Part shown: positions 36,232 to 48,416 of the stretch, one piece after another
Position numbering within the stretch: the stretch's first letter is position 1
Layout: each line of letters opens with the position of its first letter
Assembly: GCA_020746875.1 (NCBI GenBank)
Contig: JAGTJL010000021.1
Location: 744,001 to 808,000 of the forward strand
Reading direction: 5' to 3'
Length of the DNA: 64,000 bases
Source of the DNA: Rhexocercosporidium sp. MPI-PUGE-AT-0058
Taxonomy: Eukaryota; Ascomycota; Leotiomycetes; Helotiales
Notes under the pieces: generated by a model
Seen by the model: the letters and a program-made list of their open reading frames with translations, nothing else
The model's database searches: none
Told to the model about the DNA's origin: nothing
Made by a program: the position numbers and the translations under genes

Positions 36232-38901
36232 ATGATGCGTACGGGAACTGGAATGAGCTTCGGGATGAGAGCCTGTGGGGTACGGGGACATGGATGGGGA
36301 AGCTCGAGCTCGAGTTCGAGCTTAAGGGTTGGGCCTCGAATTGGCGGTGGAACGGGAATGGGGTTGTTGACGACGACGAGGAAGAGAACTCTGGATCGGA
36401 GGATTGGAAATGGGGATAATCAGCAACGTCGAGGGCTATTAGCACAATCCCACGCCCTCGGTCCCTCATCTGTACCTTCCCCTCTCCTTCCTCCCTTCCC
36501 CTCTTTAAACCACCAACATCAGCTAATACCTCCATTCCTCCAGCCACCCCTCCTTACACAAACCATCCCCTCCCACTTCGGCTCCATCGTCTCCCAGCAC
36601 GGCGACCGACCAGCCCTCATCTCTCGCTCGCAGAAGACTCGCCTCACATACAGAGAACTGGATGAAAGGAGTACCGCTCTTGCGTTCGCGCTCAGGGAGA
36701 GGGGGGTGAAGAAGGGGGATAGGGTTGCGGTTATGCTTGGGAATGGGTGGGAGTGTGGGGTTGTTAGTTATGCTGTTTGGAAGGTTGGGGGTGTGCTTGT
36801 GAGTGAGGGTTTCTCTTTTTGTTATTGTTTTCAGGTTCTGTAAGGGGGGGCGAGTGAGGGTAGGGGGGGATCTGATTTCTGTATTGTTTGGATCGGGAGG
36901 TGTGATTTGGTAGGGAGGTTGAGAGGTAAAGATGGCCCAGAAGGGAGGGGTAATAGGGCCAAGTGTTGATTGAAGTGCCGTATTCTTGAGAGGCGGACAG
37001 CTGGAATTTGGGTCTTGGATCCCCGAGGACTGATCCCAGAGTGCTAGGCGGAGCGTCTTTACTTAAAGACCATTCATTCTTGACTGGAAAGCTAATAAAC
37101 TCCCTCACAGGTCCCGCTTAACCCAGCGTTCAACTCCCCACAAGTCACAGCAGCCCTCTCCCACCTCTCAGCCACCCACCTGATAATCAGCACCGAAACA
37201 AACCTCCCCTTCAGACCGCCCCGCGAGAACATCACTCTCCTCAAACAGATATGTCCGGACTTGCATTCCGGTAAAGTTGAATCCTCGTCCGTGCCTTCTC
37301 TGAGGAATGTTATTCTGGTAGATAATTCTGAGGGGAGGGTTGATGTTACGGGGATGAAGAGTACGGTTGGATTTGGCGAATTGTTGGATGGGATGAAGGG
37401 GATGAGAGGGAGGGAGCTGGTTCCTGATGAGCCGTTGAGGACAGATGATATTATTAACAGTAAGTCATTCTCCCTGAAGCGTTGTTTTGTTTATTCGAGA
37501 AATCCATATGTGGGACTCCTACCCAGTTCTCCTCAAACATATATTTCCCCCGCACGAAAAAGTCCTTGAAAGAAGTCTACTAACTACGAATCTACAGTCC
37601 AGTTCACATCAGGCACAACTTCCACCCCAAAAGCCGCCTGTTTAACCCACACCGGCATTCTCAACAATGGCTTCTTCATCGGTACCCGTATGGGTCTTAC
37701 ATCAACCGACATTGTTTGCTGTCCACCTCCTATGTTCCACTGTTTCGGCTCTATCTTAGGGTATATGGCAACAGCTACAACAGGAGCGGCTCTTCTGGTA
37801 CCCTCTGAAGCTTTTAATCCCACTGCTGTCTTGTTGTCTATTCAGGAAGAGCGTGCTACGGCTCTTTATGGTGTGGCGACTATGTTTGTTGCGGAGTAAG
37901 TAGTCGGGCATCTTTCATTTACTCTTATCCAGAGACAACCCCCTCATCATCATCCAAGACAGCCATAAAGAATGTTTTTTTTAGAATCATGCTGACTTGG
38001 CCCTTTTCCTAGACTCGAACTCCTCGCCAACAAAACCGTCGAATACAAAGGTTTCTCTCACCTCCGCACCGGAATCGCGGCTGGGAGTTCCGTCCCCAGC
38101 AGCCTCATGGAGAAACTACACAAAACGCTCAACCTAACCGGTCTAACCATCTGCTACGGCATGACAGAGACCAGTCCCGTCTCCTGCATGACCACACCCG
38201 ACGACCCACTCATCAAGCGTGTCGACAGCGTAGGTCGGCTTCTCCCTCACGTCGAAGCGAAAGTTGTCGATGTCTCCGACGGTAAGACGATATTACCTAT
38301 CGGTGAACGGGGCGAGCTGGTCGTGAGTGGGTATAATGTCATGAAAGGGTATTGGGGGGATGAAGCTCGTACGGCGGAAGTTAGATATGCGGAAACTGAT
38401 GCGGATGGTAAGGAGAAGGTGTGGATGTATACTGGCGATGAGGCGGAGATGGATATGGATGGGTATGTCAAGATCACGGGCAGAATCAAGGATTTGATTA
38501 TTAGAGGGGGGGAGAATATTCATCCGTTGGAGATCGAGAATGTGGTGTTTAAGATGGAGGAGGTTAGTGAAGTTAGTGTGGCAGGAGTGCCGGATGAGAG
38601 GTATGGTGAGGTTGTTGCGGCGTTTGTGGTTGTTCATAAGGGGGTTAGGGTCGGGGTTGATGATAGGGGGGAAGGGGATGCGGAGGTGGATAGTCTTGAG
38701 AAAGAAGCGGGGGGTGGTAAGGAGGTGGGGGAGAGGATCTTGACGAGACATATGGTGAGGGAATGGGTTAGAGAGAGGTTGAGTAATCATCTCGTACCGA
38801 GATATGTCTTTTGGGTGGACGAGTACCCTAAGACTGCGAGCGGGAAGATCCAGAAATTCAAATTGAGGGAGATGGCTACGGATTGGGTGGCTGAGGACTA
38901 G
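36232..38901 (+). CDS. AMP-binding acyl-CoA synthetase, probably mitochondrial
   Basis: Four exons (36232-36798, 37111-37459, 37598-37895, 38013-38901) total 2103 nt, 700 residues. The enzyme activates a carboxylic acid as acyl-AMP and transfers it to CoA. The N terminus is rich in Arg and Ser with almost no acidic residues, consistent with a mitochondrial presequence. The adenylation domain starts near residue 112 (FGSIVSQHGDRPALI, LTYRELDE). The P-loop-like motif TSGTTSTPK lies at 309-317, followed by CYGMTETSP, YTGDEAEMD, GRIKDLIIRGGENIHP and the C-terminal catalytic lysine motif PKTASGK. This order is that of ACSF2/medium-chain-like fungal synthetases; chain length preference cannot be read. 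Intron 1 (312 bp) is much longer than the others. A Gly/Glu-rich insert lies before the C-terminal motif. Confidence 0.93.
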
Positions 38902-39388
38902 GATTAGATTCTTAGCGAAGGTTTTGAGGAGGAGGAAGGCAGGGAGAGGGGTTGTATATATTTCATACCTGGGCCTGGATCTGAATCTGCATCTGCATCT
39001 GCATTATCTGAATAGATGGTCGTAGTATCTAACCAAAGCTGTCTACAGTACAAAAGCTAAGAAGAGCAGAATTCAGAAGTGAATTTTCACGAATAAACAG
39101 AAGCTGTCAAGGAAGAGTCGTCTGCAACCCCTCTTAGGTTTCCAGGGAAGCGAGGCAGGCTATCAAAACCCCCTTTCCGCTATATTCATGGAGCCCACAA
39201 TGGTCTCAGAGAAGATTAGAAGATTGCCCATTTTCTTTTGGGAGATCATGATACTCATGAGAATAGGGATTACATTCAGACTTCAACTTCGAAATTCACT
39301 AGAGTTGCGTTTTCTGCTTGTCGCTTTCTGTGACCCATAATTACACTATACACATGTAAATTTCTTATTTACAATGTATTAATCACTA

Positions 39389-39656
39389 GCACGCTAAGGT
39401 GATTAGAGCACGATAGAACAGGTATAAGAAACGCTACAAAGTTGCGAGTAATACTTAAATTATTATTTAAGGTCTCCGATACTGAAGCACAAAAACCCCT
39501 CTGGAAACTAGTTGTCTCTACGGAAGAACTATGCACCAGAGTTGGAGAGGTAACCTTCCCTCCTTAGTAATTAGTTTCTATTATAATTCAAGTATCACTA
39601 GCGACTTTATAGCGTTTATCTAGCTATTCTATCGTGCTATAGTCACCTTAGCGTGC
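39389..39656. mobile_element. MITE-like element with about 65-bp terminal inverted repeats
   Basis: The left end (GCACGCTAAGGTGATTAGAG ...) and the reverse complement of the right end (GCACGCTAAGGTGACTATAG ...) match over about 65 bp with roughly ten differences. They run through AGCACGATAGAA and AAACGCTA. Both ends are flanked directly by TA (39387-39388 and 39657-39658), as expected for a TA target-site duplication of the Tc1/mariner class. The 268-bp element has no coding capacity. It is therefore a non-autonomous element that would need a transposase from elsewhere. Confidence 0.85.
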
Positions 39657-41084
39657 TAGGGATCATTTTTTCTAATTGCATCGTATGAGTGTTGTTGTCG
39701 TCTGTGAAGTGAGAGGCAACTGTCGTTCCTTTTGTTGCTGTCAACCTCTACATGTATTCCTCCGTCTAATCCGCCAAGCTCTATATCATGAGATGACAGA
39801 TATCCAGACAGACTCTACTCATATTATAAAATTGCTCAGCCGAGCACTATAAGACCTGGACAGCTGATCTTCGACATTGTGCAATAGATGTGTTGTCTTG
39901 TCCGGATATTCAGAAGAGATAGTCAACTTCTGCAGCTCCATAGATATATGTTCCGGGTTTTTCGGAGCTCGGATGTGTCTTGTGGTATTGAGTCTGCGAG
40001 AGTGGAGGTATTTGTATTATACACGGTACGCAATCTGGAGTACTTGCTTTGTTGGAGTTGAGTTCAGGATGGGAATTGACATTTGACAGGATAGGAAGGT
40101 GGTATTGACAGTGAATATGATCGGAATATATCCGAAAATCTTCTTGTAACATTTCTTTGCCGGCATGACCAAGACGGGTATATTAATATACGACCAGCTG
40201 GAGACGAGTTCTGCCGCTAGACAGAGATATTTGAACATGACAATCCCCAATGTATGGCTACTGGACGCGATATGCGCTGTTCTTCACATCCTTTACATTG
40301 GGAGGGGTTATGCGAGGCGAAGACTATATACAAATCAAGACTGTACTGTAATGCATGGTGAAGGAAGATTCGGGATTATTGAAGGACAACTCGTAACCGG
40401 GCGAGGAAAAGACGAGTAAATGCTGTGTTCGGAGCTTACACATTCACACGATGAATCAGATGTGATTAAAAAACCTCAAGTTGGTAGTTGAGCATTACTT
40501 GATTGAAACAGACTCTAATTAGTATCTATATATACTCCACTTCAACTTAGGAAGAGACATAAAGAGAATCAGCTCTACAAGCGAAGATCGGAATATTTGG
40601 GGAGTACTTTAATAAAACGACAGATCCGCTTTAGTTGTTGGCACGATAAAGCTTTATTGAAGATTTTTTACTTATGAAGACCCCTAGCTTTGAGTATAAC
40701 ATACACCGTTGGCGTAAAATATGTGACTTTTATGCTAGTAAAAAGTGTGGGGAGGTGTTGTCGGTGCGAGACCTGTTGTCAAACCCTTCGCTTACTCTCA
40801 TTCATGTCTACGACCAGGAAATAGATTGCAGACTGAGGGATTCTAACATCCCCTTTAACTTTCCAATCACTACATAGACATCCATAGATAAAGAGAGGAA
40901 GATCCGTCCTCGTCATAGGTTCCGAAACACGAGAAATTGAAGTGATATTTTCACAACCTGTAAAAGCCTCCATCGATCTGGGGTGAACCTGAACTGACCA
41001 TATGTTTCAAACAATGTTACCATCGTAATTGAACACAATTTTTTTTTCTTAGTTCCAAGGTCGGTTAGGAAGCTTGCCGCTTCT

Positions 41085-41205
41085 ACTTAGGCGCTAATCA
41101 CCCTCGGCTCACTCTCTCGTCACCCGGCTCACCCTGAGTTGCCTACGCTGCCTAACTTCGTAAGCTGCCTGAGCTGCCTGAGCAGTCCCTAGGCAATCAA
41201 TTTAA
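41085..41205. repeat. Imperfect GCTGCCT/GGCTCAC repeat patch
   Basis: Tandem and spaced copies of GGCTCAC(C/T) are followed by GCTGCCTGA/GCTGCCTAA-type 9-11 bp units, then a partial inverse (CCTAGGCA). GC content is clearly above that of the flanking AT-rich DNA. It looks like a fragment of a repetitive element; no coding capacity. Confidence 0.5.
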
Positions 41206-41675
41206 TTATCTTGAACTTAGATGTTTTCCTTTTCTCCTTTCTCCTGATTATACTGTACACGACATGGGCTAGACTAAAGTACTACGACAAGATCAATTCA
41301 TATGCCCTTCTTATACGGCAAGTAAAAGGTCCATCTCTCATCTGCTAGTCAGGAAAACAGCTGATTAGGCTAGCTTGCCGCCTTTGGGACACGAAATTCG
41401 TGCAGTGATTAATCTATCACAAATAATGGGTCATGCGGGGGCGGTGGTCAGGAATTGCACTAGTATCCAATACTTCAAGAGTCCCAGAGCAAGGGCTAGT
41501 GGATACTCGAAGAGCGAGGCCAGAGGATAAAGTATCAGAATACCAAAGTGAATAATGGCAAAAGATGGAAATTTTGTCAGATTCTTCTTCAGTTTTACCT
41601 TTGTGCTCTCTTGCTGCCTACCAATCTTCCGTTCTCTTGCACAGACAGGTCTCTCAAAAGACATAACTGAAACAA

Positions 41676-44071
41676 TCAAGCACCGGCACTAGAACTCGCA
41701 TTCCTCAAAATCTCCTCCACAACATCAGGATAAACCTCAAAAGTCTTACTCCCATCCTGGTGATAAACCTTTGCACTAACACTAACCTTCAGATCCGGCA
41801 CATCTCTCGGATCCTGCTTAAGATTCCCATGCTACACCCGTCGTTAGCCGCACTCCAACCAAACCAAACATGAAGTCAAAAATGAACAACTCACATAAAC
41901 AACCCTCCACCTCAAATACTTCACCAAGAAAGGCTTGACATGCTCTGGTCTCAAACTCTCCAAGTCATTATCGGGTACATCGACGTAATCCAGCAACAAA
42001 GGAGTGATGGGGCTGGTGTCTGATGCAAGTTGTCCTGCTGCTTCTAAATCACCACAGTTGGAGCATACTTCGCGAGGAGCGGCGAAGATGTGGTTGATAC
42101 CTGCCAGGTAGGGCGATTGACTGTAGTTTTTGGGGTCGGTGGTCAAGTCTCCGGAGAGGGAGAGGAAGAAGTAGATTGTGAAGGGGCCGTTTGCTGCTGA
42201 TCTAAGGGGTAGATGGTGTTAGTATATTTTTAGGGGAAATGGAGGATACGAGACTTACCGCTCCACTACAGAGTCCACGTACCACTCTCTGTCGAATTTG
42301 GAGTCGATCTTGGGTGGATTCTGGGCTGTTGTGGCCAGGACGCTTTGTAGCTTCATTGGAACTGACTGCACGGTAGATTGCACACTGGAGATGAATGCGC
42401 CCGCCAAACCAGCGGATTCACCCGTCTTGGAATCAGCGATTGCACTACTATCAGCAGTCGAGGAGTCAGTTGGGTTTGCAGCTCTGCGAGAAAGCTTTGC
42501 TGATACATTGGTTTCTTTCAAAAAGAAGTATGTCGATCGTACATCCAAAGGAATCATATTGGAAGGAGGTTCAGTAATCCGTGGATGAGATGGTGTTCGA
42601 CTAGCCCAGATATACTTATCGTCAATGTGCTTCCGAAGTGCTGGAAGATCACTCGTGTCGACTCCGACAAAGTCGTCGTAAATATACCCGAAAGGTTCCG
42701 TTGCTTTGGAATCATCCGAATTGAAGAAGATTCCATTTCCAGGTCCTGAACGTGACTTGTAGAATGGCAAGAGATCTTTCTTGTTTTCAGCTAGTTGTCC
42801 GACTTGTGGTTTTGGAAACCATTCTTCCGGATGGAATGCTTGCCAGAACGCCCATAGGCGGTCCACTTGACTATAAAGGCTGTTAGAACACACAGAGTGT
42901 TTGCATGAGGGACTGTTATACCAATGATGAAACCAAAACACTGGATCAAATGCTGCCAAGATAGGGGTTGCCATGTGACCTCCTTGACCACCAATGAGTA
43001 CGTGATAATTTCCATGAATAGAGCCTTCGAGTGACCCTCTTCCCTCTGCTCGAGAAGAGAAGGACGTAATGTCTCCTTTTGCCAGAAAATCCGATGCCAC
43101 TGTTTGAAGTCGCCCATAAGGCTGGGAATGGATAAGGGCGAGAGCCAGGGAACTTCTTCCTTCACGTCCTGAGTTCAGAGCATTGCTGAGTTCTGGTAGG
43201 TCATGGGTTGTTGAGTTGCTATCTGCGGGATATCTCACTGTTTGAGAAGTCGAGTATCCTTGCTGTGCCTATCGAAGATGTGAGAAGGAAGTGCTGCAGT
43301 GCTTGGATGACTTACGATGTAATCCTGGTTGCTTTTTGGAAGCTGCCCAGTTGCTTCAGAAAACTCATAAGTGTAGAGGGGATTGTCGATGTCATATGCC
43401 AAATCATTGTTAGGCGGGAGTCGGAGTGCAATCTTCTTCTCATTCAAGATATCAGGTAATCGAAAGTTGTACGGGAATGTAGTTTGGGAAGCGTTCGGTC
43501 CCAGGCCAGGAAATTCGACTTCGCCATCGCGTGGGCGGAAGTAGTCGAGGTACGGAAAGCGAAAAGTTTTGGCTGCATCGAGATACCCCTGTCGATGTGG
43601 CTCGTCATATCTTTCTGCAATTTCGACCATTTCGAGATAGATTGTTTGCTAAGTAGTGTCAGTGTTGAAGCCGAAAGATTCATGGAGTGGACAACACTCA
43701 CCTCGACGAGTGACAAGTAAGGCCTGTGCCAAGTTGGGAAGATCAAAACTCCATGCGCACAGTAGCCATAGTTGCTGTCATTGAATCTCTTGCCAACATC
43801 ATCCCAGTTATTTGTTGGAAGTCCATGAATACCTGTCAACTGTCAAGAAATGATTTCATTTTGAAAGCGGATTGAGCTTACCAGCAAGTTGATAGTATCC
43901 AAGAAGTTTTGGATTCTTTTGCAATGTTCCCAGGGCCTGGAGAAACAGGTTGAAAGTATCTGGCTGCGAAACAAGCAAGACATCGATATCAACTCTTGGG
44001 TGTACTTCACCTGTCAATTCTTTCATTCCAACCACTACACCTGTAGCTGCTACTTCTTGAGGCTTCGCCAT
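41676..44071 (-). CDS. Tyrosinase with C-terminal domain (type 3 copper oxidase)
   Basis: Seven exons (44071-43882, 43832-43702, 43648-43316, 43262-42922, 42870-42259, 42201-41895, 41831-41676) total 2070 nt, 689 residues. The enzyme hydroxylates monophenols and oxidises o-diphenols to quinones, towards melanin. Copper A ligands are H66 (GIHGLP), H90 (YCAHG) and H99 (WHRPY). C88 two residues before H90 fits the Cys-His thioether of fungal tyrosinases. Copper B ligands are H301 and H305 (HGNYH) and H330 or H331 (FWFHHCQVDRLW). A linker rich in Ser/Ala/Thr is followed by the tyrosinase C-terminal domain (FTIYFFLSL, YLAGINHIFAAP) with the CSNC motif that serves copper loading and latency. No signal peptide is seen, so it is probably intracellular as in other fungal tyrosinases. 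Frame closes exactly across all six introns. Confidence 0.95.
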
Positions 44072-46829
44072 AGTTGAGCGATAGATGTGGTATGGGGACT
44101 GCTTGCTTCGAAGGTTGGAGATCAGAATTCTGCTGTACAGATGACAGATGCTGCAAAGAGGCTGCAGTCTTATACACATGTATGGTCTCACCCATCGCGA
44201 TTAGTACTACATCATTTTGTGAGTTGTCGTCAGCCATTATTGGAACCAGAACATGATATCCATCAGCTACGCAATTGCCAATCTTGATCTCAGTCAATCA
44301 TCATTCTCGGAGGCTAGTCAGCCTCAAAACAGCCCAGTCAGAAGGCGATTATCCTTCCACTGAAATTCGATCATATTTCTTGAACGTCTTTCAGCTGAGG
44401 GGTAGTATTCTAAGCACCCAGAAATGATATGACAGCGACCAATCGACATCTCAATCCAACCTGCATAGCTGCAGTGAGCATTCGGGTAAGCTCAAAGTGG
44501 CTGCCAGATCTTCCTCACAACTTTGCAACGGAGGAGATGTGATATTATTTGGCTCACTAAGATGTGTTGCCATAGCGGGGTAAGAAGTTCGTGTAGGACT
44601 TTCTGAAACAACGGTATGCAGCGCTAGTCAATGCGCGAGATAGTTTACAAGTGGAACACCCGATAGGTCCCTGTCAGCTCGCCACAACTGGGCGTTTTGT
44701 GTTAATCGAGCGATCTTGAAGGCTGTTATTCGTGAGAAAGTAGCGAAGGCTGTTAGATCTTCCTTTTGATCTTGATTGATTGGGAGTGACCACAGATGCT
44801 GGCGTAAAGCGGTCTGCAAATGTTGTTAGACTTGTCAGTTTGGGGAATCTCGTGCAGCTGAAATAGAGAATTTGAGGAAAGAGGGGAGGGGTCGACGGAA
44901 GCATTGCCGCGGGCCACTGTGGGGGGCACGGCACCTGGGAAGCTTCCCCGACACGGCATTCAAGTGCAGAAAGTTGGTGTTGTTGTCGCAGAAGCTAATG
45001 TATCATGGAAAACATGAACGTTTGCTTGGTGGACGTCAGGCGTGCTGCAGATTATGTAAATCCTCGAGTGTCCTTGCCCTTTGTACAAGGTAGGCATGGG
45101 AGCGATACCTTTGAAGTACAGCTAGGCATGGTTGCACAGCCATAAATGTCTGGATATGGATCTCACTCAAAATTATTAACTTACAAACTTGCGATATCGA
45201 GTCTACCTTTACTTTACTTCTACATCTGAGCGTGGGAATGTAAAGCGGGCAAGAAGTGACTCCGCTCTGTGATGGCGCTTGGGGTATAACCAACAAGTGA
45301 CTCGGAATAGACTCCACTAATAATAATTAACTAAAAGTTTAGCTACACGCAATTCGCCTTCTAATCTACTACAGACAGTGCTATAACACTGGGAGTACCC
45401 TACAATAATGGTGAGCTACCGCTTAGGGACCGGCTGACAGCCGGCTCGTCACCTGACAGTCACACGTGACTAAGATATCGCGTTTATATTCAGCTCTCAC
45501 TCGAGCTCCCTTCCTTCTGCAGCTTAGAATTCTTTACATACGATTCATTCGTACTTTGGATATATCCTTAGGTTTGCTTCGCCATAATAATTATGGTGTG
45601 CAATAAGTTAATATATGATAAGTAGTTATGTAACGCATTGTAGTTATGTAACGGGTTATTATGTCACAAGTCTTTGTATAATAAGTAGTCCTATAACAGT
45701 TTATTAAATAACAATTTGCTATACAAATAGTTGATATAGAACAGTTTGTTATGCCACAAGAAATGATATAATAGCTTGTTTTCCGACAATGTAACGAGTT
45801 GGTCGCAAAGGAGCCAAAACAGGATCTATGCTCAGAGACAAGATGAAGGAAAGAGCTGGAACGAGGCCCTTCAGGAGCTAAAATAGGGTCTCAGTGCATG
45901 CTCAGGCTGACTGTGCCGTTTGGAGGTTAACCTAATCTCAACTCGAGATGAGACCCATCTCTAGAGCCTTTCCTGATCTGTGATAAGCCTTCAATAATGC
46001 AGACTGGTGAATCAAAATCGAAAGTAAATATCTACCTTGAGACTCAAACCCTAGTAGCTTCGTGGCCACCATGCTAATATATAGTATCCTCTTCCATGTT
46101 ATATCGGCCACGGTCAGCACAGTCGTCGAGTTGAACACATCTAAGTCAAGTCCAGTCCAACTAATCAAGTCCTTGGCTCCTTTCTTTGTTTCAAGGATTG
46201 TAAGTAAATCATTATGATGTGCATTGAGTTGTTGAGCTGATCAACATTGATGATCTTCAATAACGTTTCAGCCTATGTGTTGCTGTCATTTTCCCTCATG
46301 TTGTTGTATACGATAAAAGCCTGTCGGTAGAGCTTAGGGCTCGCTAGCGAAGCGGCAGGAGTGGAACTGTGGAATTAATGAGTTTCGCATTCTTCTTAAC
46401 CTCGAACAAAGAGCAGATATGAGCATAGAAGCGGTATTACTTATATCTCTCTCAACTGCAAGGCAGAACTCGCTTTATCCATAACACCGCGGCAAACAGA
46501 AATAAGAAGCTCCCATCATACACTGAGCGCCGTTTACTTCAAGTTACAGTCAATAAAAGAGACTAAAAAGATTTTTCTGACTTCTTTGTTTCGCCTGCTT
46601 TGGATGAACATAGAGCAACTGTTGACAGATCGGCAGCGCGGCGCCCCGCTCCCGATAAAGAGTGGCTAAGTGGGCCATTCCAAGCAATGATTGATCAGCA
46701 CTTATTTAATTCTGTGGATATCATTCTTCTGAAAAATGAATACTCTTTGTTGTAGACCTAACTGATACTGAATAACAATTTCTTGGATTCAGGTGTGAGG
46801 AGATAGGGGACAGTCAGAAGGAAAATAAA
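44072..46829. other. Divergent intergenic region with AT-rich repeats
   Basis: This 2.8 kb separates the tyrosinase (minus) and the MDR oxidoreductase (plus). The tyrosinase leader lies at 44072-44300. Palindrome-like pieces occur at 45420-45475 (GGCTGACAGCC; TCACNTGACAGTCACACGTGA-like), followed by degenerate AT repeats at 45590-45810. No coding region is supported. Confidence 0.5.
45590..45810. repeat. Degenerate AT-rich tandem repeat
   Basis: About eight to ten imperfect copies of a 20-30 bp motif of the form (G/T)ATA(A/T)...GTTATGTAACG or ATAACAGTTTGTTATGCCACAAG follow each other. Base composition is far more AT-rich than the flanks. The structure resembles subterminal repeats of a decayed transposon or a decayed satellite; no open frame. 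Confidence 0.65.
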
Positions 46830-48018
46830 ATGGCGCCAACGACGTACAAGCAATGGACGCTTGAGGGGCAGGATGGTTTCGAAAGTCTTGTCTGTGGAGA
46901 GGCAGAGCTACCGACACATCTTGGTGACAATGAGGTTTTAGTCAAGCTGCATGCGGCTTCTCTGAATTATCGTGACCTAGCGGTTGCAAAGGTATTGATT
47001 CGATACCCTTGGCTACTGTCTCCCCAAATTCTCGCATTTCTAATTCAAGAAATCTAGTTTAGCTAAACAAAAATCTAGGGAGCAAAAGGTCTCGTAACAA
47101 ACCACAACGTAGTCCCAGGCTCAGACGGCGCCGGAGTAATCATCTCCACCGGCAAGCTCGTATCCTCCTTCAAATCCGGCGACAAAGTCGTAACCCACAT
47201 GCTCCCAAACTTCCCCTCTGAAGCCTTCCCAACCATGTTAGAGATCGGCGCTGGTCTCGGACACGCGATCGATGGCACATTCCGAGAATTTGGTGTCTTC
47301 GATCAGGGTGCGTTGGTCCACATGCCTAAGAACTTGTCCTTTGAAGAAGCAGCTACACTTACTTGTTCGGGATTGACGGCTTGGAATGCGCTGTTTGGAG
47401 GGGGGAAGGCATTAGGGAAGGGGGATTCGGTACTGACGCAGGGGACGGGTGGGGTTTCTGTGGCTGCTTTGCAGGTGAGTCTCATTATAGAGAAAGACAT
47501 ACCTATGTAAAGAATCTAATAGATCGATCTTTCAGTTTGCACATGCTGCCGGAGCAACTGTTATATCAACCACCAGCTCTGACGCCAAAGTCGATCGCCT
47601 CATCGGGCTCGGCGCAACTCGCACGATCAACTATCGCACCAACCCAAACTGGGGCGAAGAAGCCAAATCTCTCACTCAAGACAAACTCGGCATCATCAAC
47701 GTCATCGACGTAGGCGGCCTCTCCACTCTCTCCGAATCACTGAAAGCGGTCAAAGTCCAAGGCGTAGTATCACTCACTGGCGTTCTCGGAGATGGAGAAC
47801 CACCCAGTATCATGGATGTGTTGTGGCGGGTCTGTTCGGTGAGAGGAGTGATTCTGGGATCGAAGAGACAGTTTGATGATATGGTGAGGTTTGTAGAGGA
47901 GCATGATATTAGGCCTGTAGTTGATGAGAGGGTGTTTGGGTTTGGAGAGGTGAGGGAGGCGTTTAGGTGGGTTGATGAGCAGAAGCACTTTTCTAAGGTT
48001 GTGATTAAGCTGGTGTAG
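46830..48018 (+). CDS. MDR-superfamily (zinc-less quinone oxidoreductase-like) dehydrogenase
   Basis: Three exons (46830-46991, 47079-47474, 47536-48018) total 1041 nt, 346 residues, normal for the family. It is a medium-chain dehydrogenase/reductase that should use NAD(P)H. The GroES-like N-terminal domain shows VLVKLHAASLNYRDL and VPGSDGAGVI. The Rossmann domain shows the nucleotide-binding GTGGVSVAALQFA followed by GATVISTTSS. Where zinc-type alcohol dehydrogenases have the catalytic Cys after the first beta strands there is none, so it is likely a zinc-less reductase. The substrate is unknown. It is divergently placed from the tyrosinase and upstream of the START-like gene; co-function is only a possibility. 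Confidence 0.92.
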
Positions 48019-48416
48019 GATAGGCTATGGATTGTTGAGACCTAGGGGCAGTATAGCTTTGATTTTGGACATGATTACAGTCTTCTGGCAGCAATAGAGT
48101 GAAAGGGGAAGAGACGGGCCTTAATTCATTGGAAATTTTGAATTGCCATCTATAACGGAAGGTAGAAGGTGCAGTAATTAAACAACATGGTGCCAATGAA
48201 ATGGAAGTGATCCACATTTAGCTGAAAATGTTTTCCTGGTTTGCTAAGAGTAGACAGAACTTGCTATCTCAACTAGATGTTGGAAACCGCAGAGTAAAAA
48301 TCGAAACAATCGAGGAGTAGAGGATTAAACCTAGCATTCATGCACCATGAGAGATCCGGACCTGGCAACCAGACTATACCTTCTGACAGCAACAGTACCC
48401 CACTATCACGTGCTAC
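48019..48416. other. Short spacer between convergent genes
   Basis: 400 bp between the 3' ends of the MDR gene and the START-like gene. It should contain both terminators and 3' untranslated regions; no distinct element is seen. Confidence 0.5.

Larger units (their letters stand above)
38902..41675. other. AT-rich intergenic region with transposon remnants
   Basis: This 2.8 kb separates the convergent acyl-CoA synthetase and tyrosinase genes. It contains a CTGCAT repeat (38983-39003), the MITE-like element at 39389-39656, and a repeat-like patch at 41085-41205. Frames in between (39877-40086, 40165-40419 plus) are short, AT-rich and without domains. Confidence 0.55.

Noticed and set aside
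38293..38790. 165-codon minus-strand frame
   Set aside because: Antisense shadow of acyl-CoA synthetase exon 4, where the coding strand contains conserved catalytic motifs.
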